Shown piece after piece: positions 60,183 through 64,000 of a stretch of DNA of 64,000 nt. The translations under genes and the position numbers were made by a program. The stretch's first letter is position 1. Every line of letters starts with the position of its first letter. The notes beneath the pieces are model-generated. The model was given only the letters and a program-made list of their open reading frames with translations, did no database searches and was not told the origin of the DNA. This stretch comes from Heliomarina sp018223035 (GTDB lineage: Bacteria > Pseudomonadota > Alphaproteobacteria > Rhodobacterales > Rhodobacteraceae): assembly GCA_018223035.1 (NCBI GenBank), contig JAAEZD010000021.1, forward strand, positions 26,590-90,589, given 5' to 3'.

Positions 60183-61076
60183 ATGGCAGAAGAGTTCACA
60201 TCCGAAAAAGCCGAGGCATCGGCGTGGTTTCGACAGCTGCGAGACGAAATCGTAGATGCCTTTGAAGAATTAGAGCAAAGCCACGACGAGGGGCCGCTGT
60301 CGGACGCCGAGCCGGGCAGTTTCGATGTCACACCGACCAAGCGAGAGTCGAGCGACGGCTTGGACGCGGGTGGTGGCCTGATGAGCGTGATGCGCGGTGG
60401 TCGCGTTTTCGAGAAAGTCGGCGTGAACGTCTCGACCGTATTCGGCACCCTTGGCGAGCGGGCGCAGATGGCCATGGCGGCGCGCAAGGGCATACCGGGA
60501 ATGACGGAGGATCCCCGGTTCTGGGCCAGCGGGATCAGCCTTGTCGCGCATATGCAGAACCCGCATGTGCCTGCCGTGCATATGAACACCCGGATGTTCT
60601 GGACCCCGCACGCGTGGTGGTTCGGCGGCGGGTCCGACCTGAACCCCTGTATCGAATACGAAGAGGACACGGCGCATTTCCATGGCGAGCAGCAGGCGCA
60701 TCTCGACCCGCATGGGAAAGCCCACTATCCCCGGTTCAAGGAATGGGCGGATGAATATTTCTACATCCCGCATCGCAAGCGGGCGCGAGGCGTCGGTGGT
60801 ATTTTCATGGACGACTATTCGACCGGCGACTGGCATGCCGATTTCGCGCTGACCCAAGATATCGGGCGCGCCTTTCTGCCTGCCTATGTGCCTCTGGTCA
60901 GAAAGCGCATGGCCACGGCGTGGGAGGAGGCTGACAAGGATGCACAACTGGTGCATCGCGGGCTCTATGCCGAATATAACCTCGTTTACGATCGGGGGAC
61001 GAAATTCGGACTGGAGACGGGGCATGACGCCAACGCGGTGCTCATGAGCTTGCCGCCACTGGCGAAATGGGTCTGA
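60183..61076 (+). CDS. hemF: Oxygen-dependent coproporphyrinogen III oxidase
   Basis: A 297-residue cytosolic enzyme that makes protoporphyrinogen IX using oxygen. Family motifs seen: GGRVFEKVGVNVSTVFG, HMNTRMFW and WWFGGGSDLNPCI (substrate site), and GGIFMDDY. C-terminus LVYDRGTKFGLETGHDANAVLMSLPP matches the conserved end. The ATG at 60183 follows GAGGGGGGC. With hemN in the same window the cell has both routes for this step. Confidence 0.95.
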   Translation: MAEEFTSEKAEASAWFRQLRDEIVDAFEELEQSHDEGPLSDAEPGSFDVTPTKRESSDGLDAGGGLMSVMRGGRVFEKVGVNVSTVFGTLGERAQMAMAARKGIPGMTEDPRFWASGISLVAHMQNPHVPAVHMNTRMFWTPHAWWFGGGSDLNPCIEYEEDTAHFHGEQQAHLDPHGKAHYPRFKEWADEYFYIPHRKRARGVGGIFMDDYSTGDWHADFALTQDIGRAFLPAYVPLVRKRMATAWEEADKDAQLVHRGLYAEYNLVYDRGTKFGLETGHDANAVLMSLPPLAKWV

Positions 61077-61081
61077 GCGTT

Positions 61082-61447
61082 CTAGCTGCTCTTGAGTTTC
61101 CAGCCTGACTGCGTTGGCAGGAAAACCTCGACCGCCGCGCTTGCGATCACAATCACGGTACCGGCTTCGGGGTTTTCTACGTTGAGACCGCCCTTGACGG
61201 CTTGGACTGTTACCTTTCCGTGGGGCAGTTTGGTTGAAAGCTGGTCGGTATCCACCTGATCGGGCCGCTGAACGCCTATCGTGACGGACACGCGCATGTC
61301 GGACTCGGCTATGCTCAGCGACTTGATGATCGGCAGGGAAGAATGCCGGATCGCATCTTCGATCGCCCGGTCGGCAGCCTTGGTATAATCCTGACCGTAC
61401 TGGTCGCTGCCCATACCCATTTCGATGATGACGCGCTGCTCAGTCAT
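61082..61447 (-). CDS. Lin0512 family protein, second copy
   Basis: A 121-residue protein beginning MTEQRVIIEMGMGSDQYGQDYTKAADR, with the shared family features EMGMG, IGVQRPDQVDT and LPHGKVTVQAVKGGL. No function is known for the family. It is paralogous to the gene just upstream (about 35% identity by eye) and overlaps it by eight bases. The two probably form a heteromer. It is the last gene of hemC-Lin0512-Lin0512 and is convergent with hemF, five bases apart. Confidence 0.82.
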   Translation of the reverse strand: MTEQRVIIEMGMGSDQYGQDYTKAADRAIEDAIRHSSLPIIKSLSIAESDMRVSVTIGVQRPDQVDTDQLSTKLPHGKVTVQAVKGGLNVENPEAGTVIVIASAAVEVFLPTQSGWKLKSS

Positions 61448-61790
61448 TGGCCTGTTCCATAGCGAAACTTACGGAAAGTGCAACGTTGGCGATGACCGTT
61501 GCATTGCCATCGCCGTCGGGGCGCGGGACGTCGAGACCTCCCGCAACTACCCGGATTTCCGGCTTGCCATAGGGAAAGACACCAAGCAGTGCCTCGGTAT
61601 CGACGGCTTCGGGCCTCTGAACGCCGACTTCGACAAGGATGTGCATGTCGCTTTTGTCGAAGCCGAACAGTTCCGCCATGTTGATCGAATTGTGCCAGAG
61701 AGCGTCTGAGATGCCGCGACGCGCCGCTTCGGTGTAATCCCCTCTGCGCAGGGACGTCCCCATGCCGAATTCGGTAAGAACGCGGGTCAT
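61440..61790 (-). CDS. Lin0512 family protein, first copy
   Basis: A 116-residue protein starting MTRVLTEFGMGTSLRRGDYTEAARR. FGMGTSLRRGDYT, VGVQRPEAVDTEALL and FPYGKPEIRVVAGGL match the Lin0512 family. No enzymatic motif is evident. It lies 15 bases after hemC on the same strand and overlaps the second copy by eight bases, so all three genes are likely one operon. Confidence 0.82.
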   Translation of the reverse strand: MTRVLTEFGMGTSLRRGDYTEAARRGISDALWHNSINMAELFGFDKSDMHILVEVGVQRPEAVDTEALLGVFPYGKPEIRVVAGGLDVPRPDGDGNATVIANVALSVSFAMEQAND

Positions 61791-61805
61791 CGCAATCCTC
61801 TCAAG

Positions 61806-62753
61806 TTATTCTCGCCAGTCGAAGAAATTCGGACCCGCCAAGTCGAGTAACTTAACGGCCATTTCCCGGCCAAGCATGGCGCCGTCTTCCACCGGGCAGG
61901 TCTGATCGTCGTCAATCGCTTCTGATCCATCGGGGCGAAGCACCTGTCCGCGCAGGCGCAACTCACCGCCGTGGAGTTCGGCCAATCCCGCGATCGGCGT
62001 CTCGCAGGAGCCGTCGAGCGCGGCCAGAAAGGCGCGTTCAGCGGCAAGGCGTTTGCCGGTCTCTGCGTCGTGCACTGCTTCCAGCATGTTCGCGACTCGC
62101 GTGTCGTCCGAGCGCCGTTCAATACCGATCGCACCCTGCGCCAGAGCAGGCAGCATGTCATCGACGTCGATGGCCCGGGCGGGCACATCGGTCATCCCAA
62201 GGCGGTTCAACCCGGCCATCGCGAGGAACGTGCATTCGGCAACTTCATCGGCAAGCTTACGCAGGCGGGTTTGAACGTTGCCCCGGAATTCGACAACCTG
62301 AAGGTCGGGACGCCGGTGAAGCAGTTGCGATTTCCGGCGCAGGCTGGATGTTCCTACAACTGCGCCTTCGGCCAGTTCTGCGATCGAGCCGACTTTGAGC
62401 GAGACGAAGGCGTCGCGCATATCCTCGCGCGGCAGATAGGTGTCAAGCAGCAGCCCCTCGGGTTGCAGAACCGGCATGTCCTTCATCGAGTGGACGGCAA
62501 TGTCGATCTTGCCCGTCAGCAGATCCTGTTCGATTTCGCGGGTGAACAGCCCCTTGCCGCCGATTTCGCGCAGCGCTCGGTCCTGCACCCGGTCACCGGT
62601 GGTCTGGATCACAACGACTTCGAATGAATCCGGTTCGAGGTCAAAGGCATTACCCAGCCGCAGGGCGGTTTCATGCGCTTGCGCAAGAGCGAGCGGAGAG
62701 CCGCGCGTGCCGATCCTGAGCGGGTTGGCGGGGGAGGGGAGATCAACTGTCAT
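61806..62753 (-). CDS. hemC: Hydroxymethylbilane synthase (porphobilinogen deaminase)
   Basis: A 315-residue enzyme that joins four porphobilinogens into hydroxymethylbilane. IGTRGSPLALAQA opens the protein; IDIAVHSMKDMP is the catalytic aspartate region; RRKSQLL follows; the cofactor-bearing cysteine is in LDGSCETPIAG. The ATG at 62753 (MTVDLPSPANPLRIGTRG) follows the family start better than a longer frame to 62933. It is divergent from hemE and heads the operon with two Lin0512 genes. Confidence 0.96.
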   Translation of the reverse strand: MTVDLPSPANPLRIGTRGSPLALAQAHETALRLGNAFDLEPDSFEVVVIQTTGDRVQDRALREIGGKGLFTREIEQDLLTGKIDIAVHSMKDMPVLQPEGLLLDTYLPREDMRDAFVSLKVGSIAELAEGAVVGTSSLRRKSQLLHRRPDLQVVEFRGNVQTRLRKLADEVAECTFLAMAGLNRLGMTDVPARAIDVDDMLPALAQGAIGIERRSDDTRVANMLEAVHDAETGKRLAAERAFLAALDGSCETPIAGLAELHGGELRLRGQVLRPDGSEAIDDDQTCPVEDGAMLGREMAVKLLDLAGPNFFDWRE

Positions 62754-62858
62754 GTCTCTGTCTCTAATCGTCGCAACGAAGCGTGACAACTGGTCTGGCG
62801 CTTGACATTTCGCTCTCTGGCCGCGACCCATCGAAAAAGCATTCAATTGGGGGGCGAT

Positions 62859-63890
62859 ATGAGCCAGAAGAAACTGTTGCGCGCCTTGGCGGGCGAAACT
62901 CTCGAAACCCCGCCGATTTGGATGATGCGGCAAGCAGGCCGCTATCTTCCCGAATACCGCGCCACGCGGGAAAAAGCTGGGGACTTCCTGTCACTCTGCT
63001 ACAACCCTGAACTTGCAGCCGAAGTGACGCTCCAGCCGATCCGCCGGTACGATTTCGACGCGGCGATCCTTTTTGCGGATATCCTGCTGGTGCCCCAGGC
63101 GCTGGGTGCGGACCTTTGGTTCGTGACCGGCGAGGGGCCTCGTCTGTCTACCGTCACGTCGCGTCGCGATCTGGATGCGCTCAAACCGGTCGACGTTGTT
63201 CACGACTCACTGGGTCCGATTTACGAGACCGTGCAGATTTTGTCGCGAGAGCTGCCGTCGGACACGGCGCTGATCGGTTTTGCAGGAGCACCGTGGACGG
63301 TTGCGACCTATATGATCGCGGGCAAGGGAACGCCCGACCAGGGGCCTGCGCACCTGCTGCGGCAGGAAGATACCGAAGTTTTCGAAGGCCTGCTGGACCT
63401 GATCACGGAGGCGACCATAGAATACCTGTCGCGCCAGATTTCGGCGGGTGCGGAATGCGTTAAGCTGTTCGATAGCTGGGCCGGCTCTCTTTCTGGCGAG
63501 GCCTTTGATAAATATGCGCTGGCACCGGCCTCGAGAATCATTGCTGAGCTCAAGGCGCGTCATCCGGGCATTCCCGTCATCGCCTTCCCGCGCGAAGCAG
63601 GACCGAAGTACGAGGGTTTTGCCAAGGCGACCGGCGCGGACTGTGTCGCTCTCGACAATTCGGTCGATCTCGACTGGGCGGTGGAACGCGTGCAGCGCGA
63701 CGGTTGTGTACAAGGCAATCTCGCGTCGTCGTACATGGTGACCGGGGGGCAGGCTCTTGTCGACGAGACGCGCGCCATTGTAGATGCCTTTTCCGGCGGC
63801 CCGCATATCTTTAATCTTGGCCACGGTATCACGCCGGATGCCGACCCTGATAACGTTCAGATCATGATCGATACGGTTCGGGCGAAATAG
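62859..63890 (+). CDS. hemE: Uroporphyrinogen III decarboxylase
   Basis: A 343-residue enzyme that decarboxylates uroporphyrinogen III to coproporphyrinogen III. The N-terminal PPIWMMRQAGRYLPEYRATR is the active-site signature, and GFAGAPWTVATYMIAGKG and FNLGHGITPDADPDNV are diagnostic. The ATG at 62859 (MSQKKLLRAL) follows TTGGGGGGCG. It is divergent from hemC across a 105-base spacer, and followed by a tRNA gene. Confidence 0.96.
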   Translation: MSQKKLLRALAGETLETPPIWMMRQAGRYLPEYRATREKAGDFLSLCYNPELAAEVTLQPIRRYDFDAAILFADILLVPQALGADLWFVTGEGPRLSTVTSRRDLDALKPVDVVHDSLGPIYETVQILSRELPSDTALIGFAGAPWTVATYMIAGKGTPDQGPAHLLRQEDTEVFEGLLDLITEATIEYLSRQISAGAECVKLFDSWAGSLSGEAFDKYALAPASRIIAELKARHPGIPVIAFPREAGPKYEGFAKATGADCVALDNSVDLDWAVERVQRDGCVQGNLASSYMVTGGQALVDETRAIVDAFSGGPHIFNLGHGITPDADPDNVQIMIDTVRAK

Positions 63891-63903
63891 TGCGATTTCA
63901 GGC

Positions 63904-63932
63904 TTGACGCCCCGGCCCACCTGCCTTACGTC
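63904..63932 (+). promoter_or_regulatory. Promoter of the tRNA gene
   Basis: TTGACG and TACGTC are spaced by 17 bases and end 13 bases before the tRNA 5' end. Confidence 0.65.
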
Positions 63933-63945
63933 CGGCCTCGCTTAT

Positions 63946-64000
63946 GGCGGAGTAGCTCAGTTGGTTAGAGCAGCGGAATCATAATCCGCGTGTCGGGGGT
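63946..64000 (+). tRNA. tRNA-Met (CAT), 3' end outside the window
   Basis: GGCGGAGTAGCTCAG begins a typical acceptor and D arm. The anticodon arm is GCGGA-ATCATAA-TCCGC, giving anticodon CAT. Acceptor start GGCGGAG and lack of the initiator-type features suggest elongator tRNA-Met; a lysidine tRNA-Ile cannot be excluded. The window ends in the T arm. Confidence 0.92.

Noticed and set aside
62802..62830. TTGACA at 62802 as a hemE promoter
   Set aside because: At 16-18 bases downstream there is no acceptable -10 box (GACCCA at 17), so the match was not recorded as a promoter.
1..64000. Prophage, insertion sequences, integrases, CRISPR arrays
   Set aside because: No transposase, integrase, phage structural gene, terminal repeats or repeat-spacer pattern was found on either strand.

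Overview
This 64 kb window is a gene-dense, GC-rich chromosomal segment of an alphaproteobacterium, most likely a marine Roseobacter-group member of the Rhodobacteraceae. The main evidence is the fnrL-hemN pair next to ccoNOQP and ccoGHIS, a DUF1013 (TrcR-type) cell-cycle regulator, COQ9, two exported proteins with C-terminal VPLPA sorting signals, and Roseobacter-like ClpS, CcoG and LysE proteins. I see no prophage, insertion sequence, CRISPR array or replication origin. The segment is core genome with a few accessory insertions.

Layout. 0-5.5 kb: end of an MFS transporter, then pheS and pheT separated by a small YrhK-type membrane protein, then a K+ channel with a C-terminal zinc ribbon. 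5.6-9.9 kb: YtoQ-like protein, Nu-type glutathione transferase, mscL, and alanine dehydrogenase divergent from an Lrp/AsnC regulator, then a LysE exporter. 10-15.4 kb: GMC oxidoreductase, a broken Asp/Glu racemase homologue, a tandem SpoIIAA-like protein, rpsU, COQ9 and a quinone oxidoreductase. 15.4-19.2 kb: an AT-richer non-coding stretch, a VPLPA-CTERM secreted protein, RNase T2, the DUF1013 regulator and an esterase. 19.3-23.5 kb: ornithine/lysine decarboxylase with a structured leader, then a UdgX uracil-DNA-binding protein overlapping a radical SAM partner. 23.5-28.3 kb: dnaX-ridA-ybaB-recR, a DUF202 protein, a zinc metallopeptidase, and the SRP RNA. 28.3-33.5 kb: nucleotide phosphoesterase, nudC, an SRPBCC protein, pheA and a membrane-anchored cytochrome c. 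33.7-39.4 kb: yejABEF peptide importer.

39.5-55.4 kb is a microaerobic respiration region. It holds hemN and fnrL (divergent, with a perfect FNR box between them), a VPLPA-CTERM glycerophosphodiesterase, a universal stress protein divergent from ccoNOQP around a second FNR box, and ccoGHIS behind a third FNR box. A LysR regulator and an RTX metalloprotease lie between ccoP and ccoG and split the oxidase structural genes from the assembly genes. 55.5-64 kb: D,D-carboxypeptidase with a SPOR-like tail, HAD hydrolase, clpS, RsmC-like methyltransferase, an SDR lacking the catalytic lysine, hemF, two tandem Lin0512 paralogues, hemC, hemE, and the start of a tRNA-Met gene.

Functional themes. Haem supply (hemN, hemF, hemC, hemE) and the cbb3 oxidase with its copper ATPase and maturation factors are grouped and appear tied together by FnrL. 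DNA maintenance is represented by the dnaX/recR operon and the UdgX cassette. Items I rate most worth a second look are the UdgX/radical SAM pair, the decayed racemase, the Lin0512 pair behind hemC, the lysine-less SDR, the shared FNR box between usp and ccoN, and the VPLPA-CTERM proteins.
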